A stretch of DNA of 64,000 bases. Source: Roseiarcus sp963742305 (lineage in GTDB: Bacteria > Pseudomonadota > Alphaproteobacteria > Rhizobiales > Beijerinckiaceae). The stretch spans positions 62,001 to 126,000 of the forward strand of contig CAVULN010000028.1 in assembly GCA_963742305.1 (NCBI GenBank), written 5' to 3'. Each line of letters opens with the position of its first letter. Within the stretch, counting starts at the first letter, position 1. Below the pieces are notes generated by a model. That model made no database searches. It was not told where the DNA came from and was given only the letters and a program-made list of their open reading frames with translations. A program made the position numbers and the translations under genes. Shown here one piece after another: positions 10,570 to 19,669 of the stretch.

Positions 10570-10677
10570 GCTGGTCCTTCGGGCGCTCTTGCGGGCCGAG
10601 GTTTACGGGCGCCGGATCGCAAGCGCAACTGCTCGCCGGCCGCGCCAGACCGGCGCGGGTACGGGAGCCGGAAGACC

Positions 10678-10705
10678 GGAGCGCGGACGAATGAATCCGC
10701 GCTCC
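10678..10705 (-). terminator. Hairpin downstream of the beta-helix gene
   Basis: A 10-bp perfect stem, GGAGCGCGGA and TCCGCGCTCC, with an 8-nt loop about 30 bp beyond the stop of the beta-helix gene. No clear U-tract follows on the minus strand, so it is a stem-loop with possible terminator or mRNA-end function. Confidence 0.35.
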
Positions 10706-10736
10706 CGCGCGACCCGCGAGGCGATCGAGAACGCTG

Positions 10737-12410
10737 TTATTTGCTCGGGCGATACTGGTAGGCGCCGATATCGGGCGGATTTCCGCGCGGCGCTCCGGTG
10801 ATGTCGGTGGGCGGGGCCCCGGCGGGGTTCCCGGCGCCGATCGCCGGCGCGCCGGGCTTCAGGCTGACGTCGAAAGCGTATTTCGACGGATCGAAGTTCA
10901 CGAACATGACCGCGGCGCCTCGCCGCTCGATGATGTTCTGGTCGCGGTATTGGCCTGGCCTGGTGTCGATCTTGGGCTTTCCGTTCACGTAGTTGATGAA
11001 CTGGCCCTTCCCGTCGACCGCAAGGCAGATGTTGTGATCCATCGTCACGATCGGGCTGACTTTTTCCATTCGGTATGCGACGCCGATGTTGTTGCGGACG
11101 ATCACGTCGTTGGACGACAGACCTTCATGGGTCGTGTCGCCGACGCCAATCCAGGGCTGACACACGACCTTTCCCGCCGGGTTTTTCGTGCCCACGTTGG
11201 AGCCGTCGTCAAGCACTGTATTGTTGATGATCTTGCCGCCATGCACGCTCGCGAAGCCGATGCCCCAACAGGCGCTGGTCACGACCACGTTGTTGGCGAC
11301 GACAAGATTGGTCCAGTCGCTGTCGAAGGCGTCGATCCCTTGCATGCCAAGCGGGAATTTGATGTTGGGATCCGTCTGCCGGATGCAGCGGTTCCCCTCG
11401 ATGGTGACATTCGAGTAGGCGGTGTAGGATACGCCCTTGGGGTTCTTCGGCGCGGTCGCTCTGTTGATCGGCCCAAGATATCCCTGCATGCAGTCCGGGT
11501 GGTTGCCGTCGCCGACGTCCAGGTTGTCGTGGACGTAGTTGTCGGCGATGATCAGGCCGTTCGCCCCATAATCCAGAGCGTCGTCGCCGAAGTGATCGAT
11601 CGTGTTGTGTGAGAAAACCGAGTTGTGAGAGAAAAGGCTTACGGCGTAGCGGGCCCCGTAGATTTTGCCGCCGGTGAAGGAAACGCATTTGGTGCTGAGC
11701 CCGTCCGGGCTGCTCAGCGCGGAAAAGCCGCTGTAGTGCGACTTGGCGATCCAGTCGGCCTGGGTCCAGCCGTCGACGTCCTCCGGCGCGCCGATGACGG
11801 TCGATTCGAAAATGATGTCGGAGGTCGGCAACGACGGTCCCTGATCTTTGACGACAACCGCCCGGTCCTTACCCAGGCTCTGAACGGCGAGATGCTGAAA
11901 CCGCCACATATTGGTGGCTGACATGACCAGGCCTGCGAGCACCGGCGTCTGGCCTGGCGCGGCGGCGATGGTGACGAAAGCCGGATTGGTCATCAGCGTG
12001 CCGTAAACCCCAATGTTGACAGCCCCGTACTGGCCGCTCATCAGCAGGATTTCGTCGCCCGGCTGCACGCGCGCGGGATCGCTGCTCGGGCCGTCGGCGT
12101 AGATGCGTTTTCCTTCAGCGTTCGGGTGCGGATAGTGGTCGTAGGGGACGGTCGAGAGCAGAGGGCGGCTGTAGCCTGGCTGCTTGACCGAGCTGATGAC
12201 GCCCTGGAGCGAGTTCCAGGGCGCGGCTTTTGAGCCGTTGCCGCCGTCGGCCGGCGTCTTGCCGTTGACCGGATCGACATACCAGATCTTGCCTATCGGG
12301 CCGGGCTCGGCGCAGCCCGGGTAGACCTCGGCCGCCCGGGCGGCCCCGGCGGCGGCGGCAACGCAGAAAACGGCGGCTGCGATCAGCGCGCGCGGCTGGT
12401 CCAAACTCAT
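10737..12410 (-). CDS. Secreted right-handed parallel beta-helix protein
   Basis: Exported protein of 557 residues with a signal peptide (about residues 1-26, ending ARA). The body has Asn/Val/Ile ladder repeats (NVTIEGNRC, LVVANNVVV, DVIVRNNIG) typical of right-handed beta-helix or pectate-lyase-like folds. A C-terminal PAIGAGNPAGAPPTDITG-type segment, seen in choice-of-anchor Q and related proteins, follows. The substrate is unknown; polysaccharide binding or cleavage is inferred from the fold only. ATG at 12410 has GGAGG seven bases upstream. It is divergent from thiL across about 214 bp. Confidence 0.7.
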   Translation of the reverse strand: MSLDQPRALIAAAVFCVAAAAGAARAAEVYPGCAEPGPIGKIWYVDPVNGKTPADGGNGSKAAPWNSLQGVISSVKQPGYSRPLLSTVPYDHYPHPNAEGKRIYADGPSSDPARVQPGDEILLMSGQYGAVNIGVYGTLMTNPAFVTIAAAPGQTPVLAGLVMSATNMWRFQHLAVQSLGKDRAVVVKDQGPSLPTSDIIFESTVIGAPEDVDGWTQADWIAKSHYSGFSALSSPDGLSTKCVSFTGGKIYGARYAVSLFSHNSVFSHNTIDHFGDDALDYGANGLIIADNYVHDNLDVGDGNHPDCMQGYLGPINRATAPKNPKGVSYTAYSNVTIEGNRCIRQTDPNIKFPLGMQGIDAFDSDWTNLVVANNVVVTSACWGIGFASVHGGKIINNTVLDDGSNVGTKNPAGKVVCQPWIGVGDTTHEGLSSNDVIVRNNIGVAYRMEKVSPIVTMDHNICLAVDGKGQFINYVNGKPKIDTRPGQYRDQNIIERRGAAVMFVNFDPSKYAFDVSLKPGAPAIGAGNPAGAPPTDITGAPRGNPPDIGAYQYRPSK

Positions 12411-12624
12411 TGGCTGCCTCCAACAGAAAACTCGTGGGGAGAGCGGAAAAACGGGTCGGCGCGCTCTCTACCCGAGATTTCATGGTGAGAAAAAGGCGGA
12501 GCCGCTTGAATCCTTTTTTCTCGGCGCCATTTTTGCAACGTTTGGCGACACCGCCGGCCGCTTGCGCTAACAAACCCGGGTCGCGCGCGATCTTCCGCGC
12601 GCCAGTCAGGAGTTGCGCTTATCG

Positions 12625-13605
12625 ATGTCCCCGCGCCTTGGCGAAGCCGACCTCATCGCCCGGTATTTCGCCCCCATTGCGGGGCCTGCGGGCCTCGGGC
12701 TCCGCGACGACGCGGCGCTGATGCGTCCGGTTTCCGGCCAGGACCTCGTGCTGACGGCCGACGCGCTGGTCGCCGGCGTCCATTTCTTCGCCGACGATCC
12801 GCCCGGCGCGATCGCCCGCAAGGCGCTGAGGGTCAATCTCTCCGACCTCGCCGCCAAGGCGGCGACGCCCGCCGGCTTTCTGCTCACGCTCGCGCTGCCC
12901 CTCGACTGGCGCGACGACTGGCTCGCGGCTTTCGCCGAGGGTCTCGGCGCCGACGCCCGCGCCTTCAATTGCCCGCTCCTCGGCGGCGATACCGTCAAGA
13001 CCCCCGGGCCCCTGACGCTCAGCGTGACCGCGATCGGCTCGGTCGCGGAGGGGCGGATGCCAAGGCGGACGGGCGTGAAGGCCGGCGACCGCCTCTATGT
13101 CACCGGCGCCATCGGCGACGCCGCGATTGGCCTCAGGATCCGGCAGGGGCGGGGGCCCGACATCCCGAAGGCCGACAAGGCGTTCCTGGTTGAACGATAT
13201 CTCATCCCCGAGCCGCGCCTCCGGCTGATTGGCGCGATGGCCGCGCACGCGAGCGCCGGCATGGACGTCTCCGATGGCTTCGTCGGCGACCTGACCAAGA
13301 TGCTGGATGTCTCCGGGGTCAGCGCCCGCGTGCCGATCTACCGGCTGCCTCTGTCGCCGGCCGCGCGCGCGGCGATCGCCGCCGATCCCAGTCTGTTCGA
13401 GGTTGCGGCGACCGGCGGCGACGACTATGAACTCCTCGCCTCTGCGTCGCCCGAGTCCGCTCCCTCCTTCGAGGCGGCGGCCGCGGCCCAGGGGACGCCA
13501 TTGACGTTCATCGGCGAGGCGATCGCGGGCCGGGGGCCGCCGAGCTTCATCGGTCCTGACGGCAATCCAGTCGTCTTCCCCAGTGGCGCCTACAGTCACT
13601 TTTGA
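12625..13605 (+). CDS. thiL: Thiamine-monophosphate kinase
   Basis: Last step of thiamine diphosphate synthesis, ATP-dependent phosphorylation of thiamine monophosphate. 326 residues with the PurM-like fold: N-terminal GLRDDAAL, LVLTADALVAGVHF with the metal-binding aspartates, NLSDLAAKAA and GGDTVKTPG. The ATG at 12625 lies about 12 nt after AGGAG; the TTG at 12613 abuts that site and is rejected. It heads a tight four-gene operon ending with folD. The nusB gene that often precedes thiL is not here. Confidence 0.93.
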   Translation: MSPRLGEADLIARYFAPIAGPAGLGLRDDAALMRPVSGQDLVLTADALVAGVHFFADDPPGAIARKALRVNLSDLAAKAATPAGFLLTLALPLDWRDDWLAAFAEGLGADARAFNCPLLGGDTVKTPGPLTLSVTAIGSVAEGRMPRRTGVKAGDRLYVTGAIGDAAIGLRIRQGRGPDIPKADKAFLVERYLIPEPRLRLIGAMAAHASAGMDVSDGFVGDLTKMLDVSGVSARVPIYRLPLSPAARAAIAADPSLFEVAATGGDDYELLASASPESAPSFEAAAAAQGTPLTFIGEAIAGRGPPSFIGPDGNPVVFPSGAYSHF

Positions 13606-13616
13606 CGGGAGACAAT

Positions 13617-14426
13617 GTGACCGAAGGCGCTTCCACGCTCAGCGACATGCGATTGCTCGCCGCTGAGGCGACGGCGCGGGAGGCTGGGGCGATCGCGCGC
13701 CGTCGCTTCCTCGACCGGTCGTTCACTGTCGGCTTCAAGGGTCCGCAGGACTTTCTGACCGAGGTGGACGGCGAGACGGAGGCGTTCATCGCCGAGCGCC
13801 TGCTTAAGGCGTTTCCCGGCGATGGGTTCATCGGCGAAGAGAGCGAGCCGCGGCCTCCGGGCGAAGGGAGCGCGACCTGGGTCGTCGATCCCATCGACGG
13901 CACCGCGAATTTTGCCCGCGGCGTCCCGCATTTCTGCGTCTCGATCGCCTGCGTCGCAGCGGCGAGGGTCGAGGCCGGCGTCATCTACGATCCGATGCGC
14001 GACGAATTGTTCGCCGCACGGCGGGGCGGCGGCGCGCGGCTCAACGGCGCCCGCGTTGAGGCGTCCGGCCAGACCTCGCTCGCCGACGCGTCCGTCGAGG
14101 TCGGCTGGAACCGGCGCGCGGGCGCGGACCAGTATGTCGAGCTCCTGCGGCGGGTCGCCTCCACCGGCGCTTCGCCGTCGCGGACCGGGTCGGGCGCGCT
14201 TGCGCTCGCCTATGTCGCGGCCGGGCGGGTCGATGGCTTCGTCGAGCATCACATCCATGCGTGGGATTGTCTGGCGGGAATTGCGCTCGTCGGCGAGGCG
14301 GGCGGCTATGTGAGCGACTTTCTGCGCGGCGAGGGTCTCGCCAGGGGCGCGCCGCTCATCGCCTGCGCTCCCGGGATCAGGCGCGCGCTGATCGCCGCGG
14401 CTTCTTTCAAGGGAATCGAGTCATGA
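13617..14426 (+). CDS. Inositol monophosphatase family protein
   Basis: Mg2+-dependent phosphatase of 269 residues (SuhB/CysQ superfamily). All three metal-binding motifs are present: GEES at 73-76, DPIDGT at 91-96 and WDCLAG at 216-221. The substrate may be inositol-1-phosphate, 3'-phosphoadenosine 5'-phosphate or a histidinol-phosphate-like compound; the sequence does not decide. The GTG start at 13617 has GGGAG just upstream; a TTG at 13602 overlapping the thiL stop is a weaker option. Its stop overlaps the next start (ATGA). Confidence 0.85.
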   Translation: MTEGASTLSDMRLLAAEATAREAGAIARRRFLDRSFTVGFKGPQDFLTEVDGETEAFIAERLLKAFPGDGFIGEESEPRPPGEGSATWVVDPIDGTANFARGVPHFCVSIACVAAARVEAGVIYDPMRDELFAARRGGGARLNGARVEASGQTSLADASVEVGWNRRAGADQYVELLRRVASTGASPSRTGSGALALAYVAAGRVDGFVEHHIHAWDCLAGIALVGEAGGYVSDFLRGEGLARGAPLIACAPGIRRALIAAASFKGIES

Positions 14427-15304
14427 CGGAGATCACGCTGACCCATGGAGAAGCGCGGGCGACGATCGCGCTTCTCGGCGCCGAGGCGAGAGAATGGCGG
14501 ATCGGCGGGCGCGACCTGCTCTGGCCCGGCGACCCGGCAATCTGGCCCGACATCTCTCCGATCCTCTATCCGGTCGTGGGCTGGACCCGGAACGGCGAGG
14601 AGCGGGTGGACGGCAGCGCCTACAAGCTCGGCCTGCATGGCTTCGCCAGGTTCGAGACTTTCGCCGTCGAAACGTCAAAGCCCGACTTCGCCCGGCTTGC
14701 GCTCGCCGACAATGCGCGCACCCGCGCTGTCTACCCCTTCGCATTTGCGCTTGCGATCGAATATCGGCTTCAACCCGACGCGCTCCTGATCGCCATCGAG
14801 GTCGCCAATCCCGGCTCGACCCCGGCGCCTTACTCCTGCGGACTGCATCCGGGTTTCCGCTGGCCGCTCGGGGACGCCGGGCGCGCCGGGGCGCTCGTCC
14901 AGTTCGAGAGGTCTGAGCGGCCCGAGGTTCCTGAACTCGCGCCGGGCGGGCTCGTCCGCAAGGAGATGCGCCCGATCCCGCTCTGCGGCCGCAATCTCCC
15001 GCTCACCGACGCCCTGTTCGAACGCGACGCGCTCTGCTTTCTCGACTGCAAGAGCCGGTCCCTCGCCTTCATCGACGCCTCGGGGGCGTCGATCACGATG
15101 GAATATCCGGGCTTTCCGCACGCGGCGCTCTGGACGCGGCCCCAGGCGCCCTTTCTGTGCCTCGAGCCCTGGACCGGCTACAGCGATCCGGACGGCTTTG
15201 ACGGCGATCTCTTCGACAAGCCCGGTATGCGGGCGCTCGCGCCGGGAGAGCGCGCGCGCCATGAAGCGCGCTTCGTTTTCCGGCCCCATTTGCGGTCTGC
15301 ATGA
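14423..15304 (+). CDS. Aldose 1-epimerase (galactose mutarotase-like) family protein
   Basis: Sugar-ring epimerase fold of 293 residues. Conserved positions include LHGFAR and CGLHPGFRWPL with the general-acid histidines, and LEPWTG near the C-terminus. The group includes GalM and YeaD-like hexose-6-phosphate mutarotases; exact specificity is unknown. It starts with ATG at 14423 inside the stop of the phosphatase gene and ends overlapping folD by ATGA. This indicates translational coupling across the operon. Confidence 0.82.
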   Translation: MTEITLTHGEARATIALLGAEAREWRIGGRDLLWPGDPAIWPDISPILYPVVGWTRNGEERVDGSAYKLGLHGFARFETFAVETSKPDFARLALADNARTRAVYPFAFALAIEYRLQPDALLIAIEVANPGSTPAPYSCGLHPGFRWPLGDAGRAGALVQFERSERPEVPELAPGGLVRKEMRPIPLCGRNLPLTDALFERDALCFLDCKSRSLAFIDASGASITMEYPGFPHAALWTRPQAPFLCLEPWTGYSDPDGFDGDLFDKPGMRALAPGERARHEARFVFRPHLRSA

Positions 15305-16206
15305 CCCAGGCCTTTGTGCTCGACGGCGCTGGCGTCGCCGACGAAGTGCTGGCGCGCGTCGCTGAGGAAGCGCGCGCGCTCATCGCGCGTGGACTGACGC
15401 CGGGACTTGCGGTCGTCCTGGTCGGCGACAATCCGGCAAGCCGGACGTACGTCGCCGGCAAGGGCAGGGCGGCCAAGGCCTGCGGCTTCCATTCGATCGA
15501 GCACGATCTGCCGGCCGATACGAGCGAAAAGGCATTGCTGGCGCTGGTCGAGGCGCTCAACGCTGACCCGGCCGTGCACGGAATCCTTGTGCAATTGCCG
15601 CTGCCCGCGCACATCGAGCAGGCGCGGGTGCTGGAGGCGATCGCGCCGGCGAAAGACGTCGACGGGTTTCACCCGATCAACGTCGGCCTGCTCTCGATCG
15701 GAGACAGGCGCCGCGCCCTCATCCCCTGCACGCCGGCTGGCGCGATGATCCTCATCGACCGGGCGTGCGAGCGGCTGGGCGTGACGCTGCCGGGCATGGA
15801 GGCGGTGATCGTCGGCCGTTCGAACATTGTCGGCAAGCCGATGGCGCAGCTTCTGCTTGAGCGCCACTGCACGGTGACCATCGCCCATTCGCGCACCCGC
15901 GACCTGCCCTCGGTCGCGCGCCGGGCCGACGTTCTCGTCGCCGCCGTCGGGCGCCCGGAGATGGTGCGGGGGAACTGGATCAAGCCCGGGGCGATTGTGA
16001 TCGACGTCGGCATCAACCGCGTGCCTGCCCATGGCTCTGACCCGTCCGGCAAGGCCAAGACGCGTCTCGTCGGCGACGTGGCCTATGCAGAAGTCTCAGC
16101 CGTCGCCGGCGCGATCACGCCCGTGCCCGGCGGCGTCGGGAGGATGACCATCGCCATGCTGATGGCGAATACGGTCCTGGCGGCGAGACGGTCTGCGGGG
16201 CTGTAA
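15301..16206 (+). CDS. folD: Bifunctional methylenetetrahydrofolate dehydrogenase / methenyl-THF cyclohydrolase
   Basis: One-carbon metabolism enzyme of 301 residues, interconverting 5,10-methylene-, methenyl- and 10-formyl-THF with NADP+. The catalytic Tyr50 and Lys54 in SRTYVAGKGRA match the canonical pair. VGRSNIVGKPMAQLL begins the Rossmann domain and PVPGGVGRMT closes it. Full length. Last gene of the thiL operon, with ATG overlapping the previous stop and followed by a terminator hairpin at 16210. In a methylotroph it would feed the tetrahydrofolate branch and the serine pathway. Confidence 0.96.
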   Translation: MTQAFVLDGAGVADEVLARVAEEARALIARGLTPGLAVVLVGDNPASRTYVAGKGRAAKACGFHSIEHDLPADTSEKALLALVEALNADPAVHGILVQLPLPAHIEQARVLEAIAPAKDVDGFHPINVGLLSIGDRRRALIPCTPAGAMILIDRACERLGVTLPGMEAVIVGRSNIVGKPMAQLLLERHCTVTIAHSRTRDLPSVARRADVLVAAVGRPEMVRGNWIKPGAIVIDVGINRVPAHGSDPSGKAKTRLVGDVAYAEVSAVAGAITPVPGGVGRMTIAMLMANTVLAARRSAGL

Positions 16207-16209
16207 GGA

Positions 16210-16232
16210 ATGCGTGGCCCCACGCAAATTTT
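16210..16232 (+). terminator. Terminator of the thiL-folD operon
   Basis: TGCGTG and CACGCA form a 6-bp stem with a 4-nt loop, four bases after the folD stop, followed by AAATTTT. A short factor-independent terminator is likely. The IS element is inserted immediately beyond it. Confidence 0.55.
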
Positions 16233-16245
16233 CGATGCGAATTTT

Positions 16246-16264
16246 GGCTCTTATAGCGTTATCT
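16246..16264 (+). repeat. Left terminal inverted repeat of the IS
   Basis: GGCTCTTATAGCGTTATCT, adjoining the target duplication CGAATTTT. It overlaps the last codons and stop of the transposase reading. Confidence 0.93.
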
Positions 16265-17261
16265 GTTGGTACGGTCCGTTTCCGATGGCGCCTTTTATCC
16301 ATTGTGGGGGGTCGAGTTGCTGGCCCCAGGCTTCGAGGGCGCGCCGCCAACCGAGGTAGGCTTGGCAGGTTCTTGGTGGCGACGCCGTTGAAGCGGGTGA
16401 GCCATCGCTTGAGGCGGCTGTGGTAGGCGTTGACATTGTTGATGTGCAGATGGGGCGCCTCTAGGAGGGCTTTCCCGGCGAAGGCACGGCGTGAAAGGGA
16501 ATTTTCGCCTTCCGCGCGAAGGCGGCCAGCGGCTGCCGCCATCGCCGACCAGATGATTGCCGGAGGTCACGACCCCTGTCAGCGCGGCGGCGATCGCGGC
16601 GCTGTCGTCCTGCGGCAGAACGGCGTCGAAGGTCGCGCCCTTGCGGTCGCGGGCGACGAGGACGGGAATGTTGTCCTGATAGGCCCCCGCGTGCCGCGCC
16701 GTTCCGCCGCGCTTGCGCGCCTTGCGCGGCAGATCGGACCAGCGGCCCTTGAACGACTCGAGGATAAATGTTTCATCGGCCTCGACGAATTCCGCTTAAG
16801 CTTCGAGGCTTGTCCTCGGCCGGCGCGCGCAGAAACCGATGTCGCCAGCGGAACGCCGTCGTCGGATGAACGCCGCACAGCGCCGCGGTCTTGGCCAGGC
16901 TCTTGCCCTCGATCATCGCGCGCGCGTGATCGAGCCACTTCTCCTTGTTGCGCAGATGCGCCATCGGCGTCCTGGTCAGCGCGTTGAACGTGCGCCCGCA
17001 AGCTTTGCAGCGGAATCGCAATAGCCCGTCCGATCGGCCCCAGCCGACGATTTCGCGGCTGGCGCAATGTGGACAGCCCTCGCGCTCCACCCGCTCAACC
17101 CCAGCCGTTCCGAGCGCGTCCTCTGTCCGTTTCCCCTTGGGCTTCGTTGAAGGACCGGCCGCGACTGCAGCCTTTTCCAGCGCCGCCATCGCCTCAGCGC
17201 GCTGCACCGCGCTCATGCCCGAAACCGCAGACAGCCAAACCGCAAAATCCTCAGACCGCAT
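16251..17261 (-). pseudogene. IS1595-family transposase, multiply frameshifted
   Basis: ISXO2-like DDE transposase of about 335 residues. It starts at ATG 17261 behind GAGGAG and ends at GNGPYQQITL. An N-terminal zinc ribbon (CPHC and CKAC, about residues 62-85) and helix-turn-helix (CGVHPTTAFRW) precede the catalytic domain, with VEADETF and LVGDG carrying acidic residues and then HINNVNAYHSRLKRW. At least four single-base shifts (near 16787, 16536, 16463 and 16357) are needed to read it through. With perfect terminal repeats, either the shifts are assembly errors or the copy was moved in trans. Confidence 0.85.
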
Positions 17262-17302
17262 CGAATCGCTCCTCAATCCGAGCCAGTCTGACCTAAATCG
17301 AT

Positions 17303-17321
17303 AGATAACGCTATAAGAGCC
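17303..17321 (-). repeat. Right terminal inverted repeat of the IS
   Basis: Exact reverse complement of the left repeat, followed directly by the second CGAATTTT copy. Confidence 0.93.
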
Positions 17322-17329
17322 CGAATTTT

Positions 17330-17800
17330 CTTGCAGGAAATCAGAATATGATGCTACGTTATTGTCATACACGGGATGGCGCTCGACGGCGCTGTTGATG
17401 GCGGGTGAGGTCGGAGGACCGAATTTGTAGCTTTCGAGATACAGTGTGACCGGCTTTTTTTATTTTTCCCCTGTAACTCATTGAAAAATCCCCATTCCAC
17501 CAAATAGAACCAAATGAAATCAAGCAATTTTGCTTGGATTTGCTTGGCCTCACGGGGCGCGCCGCGGGTGGAGGCGCCTGGTTCAGTGCGTCGCCCGCCC
17601 GGCGCGCCGCCAAACCCAGAGGTCAAAAGACAGGGAGCCGATCAAAGTGTCGTGATGGAAATCTTAAAAGCTCGGCCCCCGGGGCAGCCGCCCCCTTGGC
17701 TTGCGAAAACCATTGCCGTTGGGCCCGTGCTGTGTCATGAGCGCGGCGTCCCCAACAATCAGTCGCTCTAGGAACGCGATTCTTTCTCTTCAGGAATGCA
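17330..17800. other. AT-rich intergenic region with an inverted repeat
   Basis: About 470 bp without a convincing gene. The part around 17440-17545 is clearly AT-rich for this genome, with T-runs and a near-perfect inverted repeat at 17517-17541 (AAATCAAGCAA against TTGCTTGGATTT, one unpaired G). It could hold the promoter of the following gene, a small RNA or a remnant of acquired DNA. The part nearest 17700 is GC-rich and featureless. Confidence 0.35.
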
Positions 17801-18217
17801 ATGTCTTTCATGAACGGCAACAGCTTTGCTGACCGCCAGGCCGCCGCCGCCAAGGCGCGCAAGGAAATGGCGGAGAAGTTCCTCGCGAATTCGAAATACG
17901 ATCCGGCGGACCCGGCGGTGATCGAGCGCGAGGCCAAGCGGAAGGAAATTCTCGAGGCCCGGCAGGTGCGCGACGTGGAGCGCGCCAGGCGCAAGGCCGA
18001 ACGAGAGGCGGCGGAAGCGGCCCGCCGCGCCACCGAGGAGGCGGCCCGCCAGGAGCAGCTGCGGCTCGAAGAGCGCGTGCGCGAGGCCGAGCTCCAGCGC
18101 CAGCGGGAGGAAGCCGAGCGGCTGGAATACGAGAAGAAGCTCGAGCGGGACGCGCGCTACGCCGCGCGCAAGGAGCGCAAGAAGAAGAGGAAATCCGCCG
18201 CCGAACGCTATGGCTGA
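17801..18217 (+). CDS. DUF6481-type highly charged coiled-coil protein
   Basis: Small soluble protein of 138 residues, almost entirely helical and rich in Ala, Arg, Glu and Lys. It has a conserved-looking N-terminus (MNGNSFADRQAAAAKAR), a long coiled coil (about residues 45-120) and a lysine/arginine-rich tail KERKKKRKSAAERYG. It resembles the DUF6481 family of alphaproteobacteria; its function is unknown. The basic tail suggests nucleic-acid contact, but that is only inference. AGGA lies before the ATG at 17801; an in-frame ATG three codons later is an alternative. Confidence 0.6.
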   Translation: MSFMNGNSFADRQAAAAKARKEMAEKFLANSKYDPADPAVIEREAKRKEILEARQVRDVERARRKAEREAAEAARRATEEAARQEQLRLEERVREAELQRQREEAERLEYEKKLERDARYAARKERKKKRKSAAERYG

Positions 18218-18304
18218 ATTGTCCCGCTTCGTTGATCCGCGACTGCGACTCCAGGATACGTCGATCGAAACCGGATTTACCGCCTCTCGTGAAGCGAGCA
18301 GACA

Positions 18305-19613
18305 ATGACGAACCCGCTCCGCCTGGGCGTCGCCGGTCTCGGGGTGGTCGGGACGAGCCTCATTCGGCTTCTTCAGCGGCACTATGCCGGATTGGCCGCG
18401 CGGGCGGGACGCGACCTCGCCGTCACTGCTTATAGCGCGCGGCGCAAGGGCGACCGGGGCCTCGATCTCGGCGGCGCTCTCTATTACGCCAGCCCCGCGG
18501 AGCTGGCCGCCTCCGGGAACATCGACATTTTCGTCGAACTGATCGGCGGCGCCGAGGGGATTGCATTCGACGCGGTGAAGGCCGCGCTGTCGCGCGGGAT
18601 TTCGGTGGTCACGGCGAACAAGGCGATGCTCGCCGGACACGGCTTCGAACTCGCCACCCTGGCCGAGCGATCCGGCGCGCAGCTCTTCTTCGAAGCGGCG
18701 GTCGGCGGCGGCATACCGGTCATCAAGACGCTCCGGGAGAGCCTCGCCGGCAACGCCATCCGGCGGGTCTCCGGCATATTCAACGGCACCTGCAATTACA
18801 TCCTGTCGCGCATGGAGGCCGAGAACCTCCCGTTCGACGTTTGTCTGCGCGAGGCGCAGGCGCTCGGCTACGCGGAAGCCGATCCGACGTTCGACATCGG
18901 CGGCTTCGACACCGCGCACAAGCTCGCGATCGTCGCCTCGCTCGCTTTCGGCGCCAAGGTCGACGCGGGTGCGGTTTCAGTCGAAGGCATCGAACAGGTC
19001 ACGCTTGCCGACCTGAGGGCCGCCGACGAACTCGGGTTTCGCATCAAGCTGCTCGGCGTCGCCGAGCGAACCGCGCACGGCGTCGAGCAGCGGGTGCATC
19101 CGACGATGGTGGCCAGGAGCGCGCCCCTCGCTCAGACCATGGGCGTGCTCAATGCGGTTTCGATCGACGGCGACGCGATCGGGGAACTGACTTCTGGTCG
19201 GACCGGGAGCGGGGGGCGACGCGACCGCGTCGGCCGTCGCGGCCGATATTGTCGACATCGCGCGCGGCGTCCGCGTGCCGCCGTTTGGCAGGCCGGCCGC
19301 ATCGCTGGTCGAGGCCGATCGCGTGCCGATGCAGCGCCACGAGGGCGGCTATTATGTGCGCCTTGCCGTTGTCGACCGGCCCGGAGCCATGGGCGCGATC
19401 GCGGCGCGAATGGGCGAGCGGCTGATTTCGCTCGAGGCGATCATGCAGAAACGGGCCGCCAGGGAGGCCGCCGCCGCCGGCGTCGTGCCGGTCGTGCTGA
19501 TGACCCACGGCACCACCGAATCGTCGATCCGGGAGGCGCTTGCGCGCGCCGTCGAGGACGGGGTGGTGCGCGAGCGGCCCCAGGTCATCCGCATCGAACG
19601 CGAAGCGGTTTGA
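18305..19613 (+). CDS. hom: Homoserine dehydrogenase (frameshifted in this sequence)
   Basis: Converts aspartate semialdehyde to homoserine for threonine and methionine synthesis. The Rossmann start GVAGLGVVGTSL, TANKAML, the substrate motif FNGTCNYIL and a C-terminal ACT domain (YYVRLAVVDRPGAMG) are all present, about 435 residues. An extra T at 19192-19193 shifts the frame after GELT; dropping it gives LVGPGAGGDATASAV and the ACT domain to the stop at 19611. Hom is essential in a prototroph, so an assembly error is the likely cause. Confidence 0.9.
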
Positions 19614-19669
19614 GCCCGCGCCCCTCGATGGCCGCGGCAAGAGCCAGGACCGAGGACGGGGACCGCCGC

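Larger units (their letters stand above)
16246..17321 (-). mobile_element. IS1595-family (ISXO2-like) insertion sequence, 1,076 bp
   Basis: Both ends are visible. The 19-bp terminal inverted repeats GGCTCTTATAGCGTTATCT (16246-16264) and its exact complement (17303-17321) are perfect. They are flanked by the perfect 8-bp direct repeat CGAATTTT (16238-16245 and 17322-17329), the duplication size expected of IS1595. The cargo is one transposase gene on the minus strand. Perfect ends and duplication indicate a recent insertion, between the folD terminator and an AT-rich intergenic region. No gene is disrupted. Confidence 0.93.

Noticed and set aside
16096..16542. Separate short genes inside the IS element
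   Set aside because: They are fragments of one transposase in different frames, separated by single-base indels.
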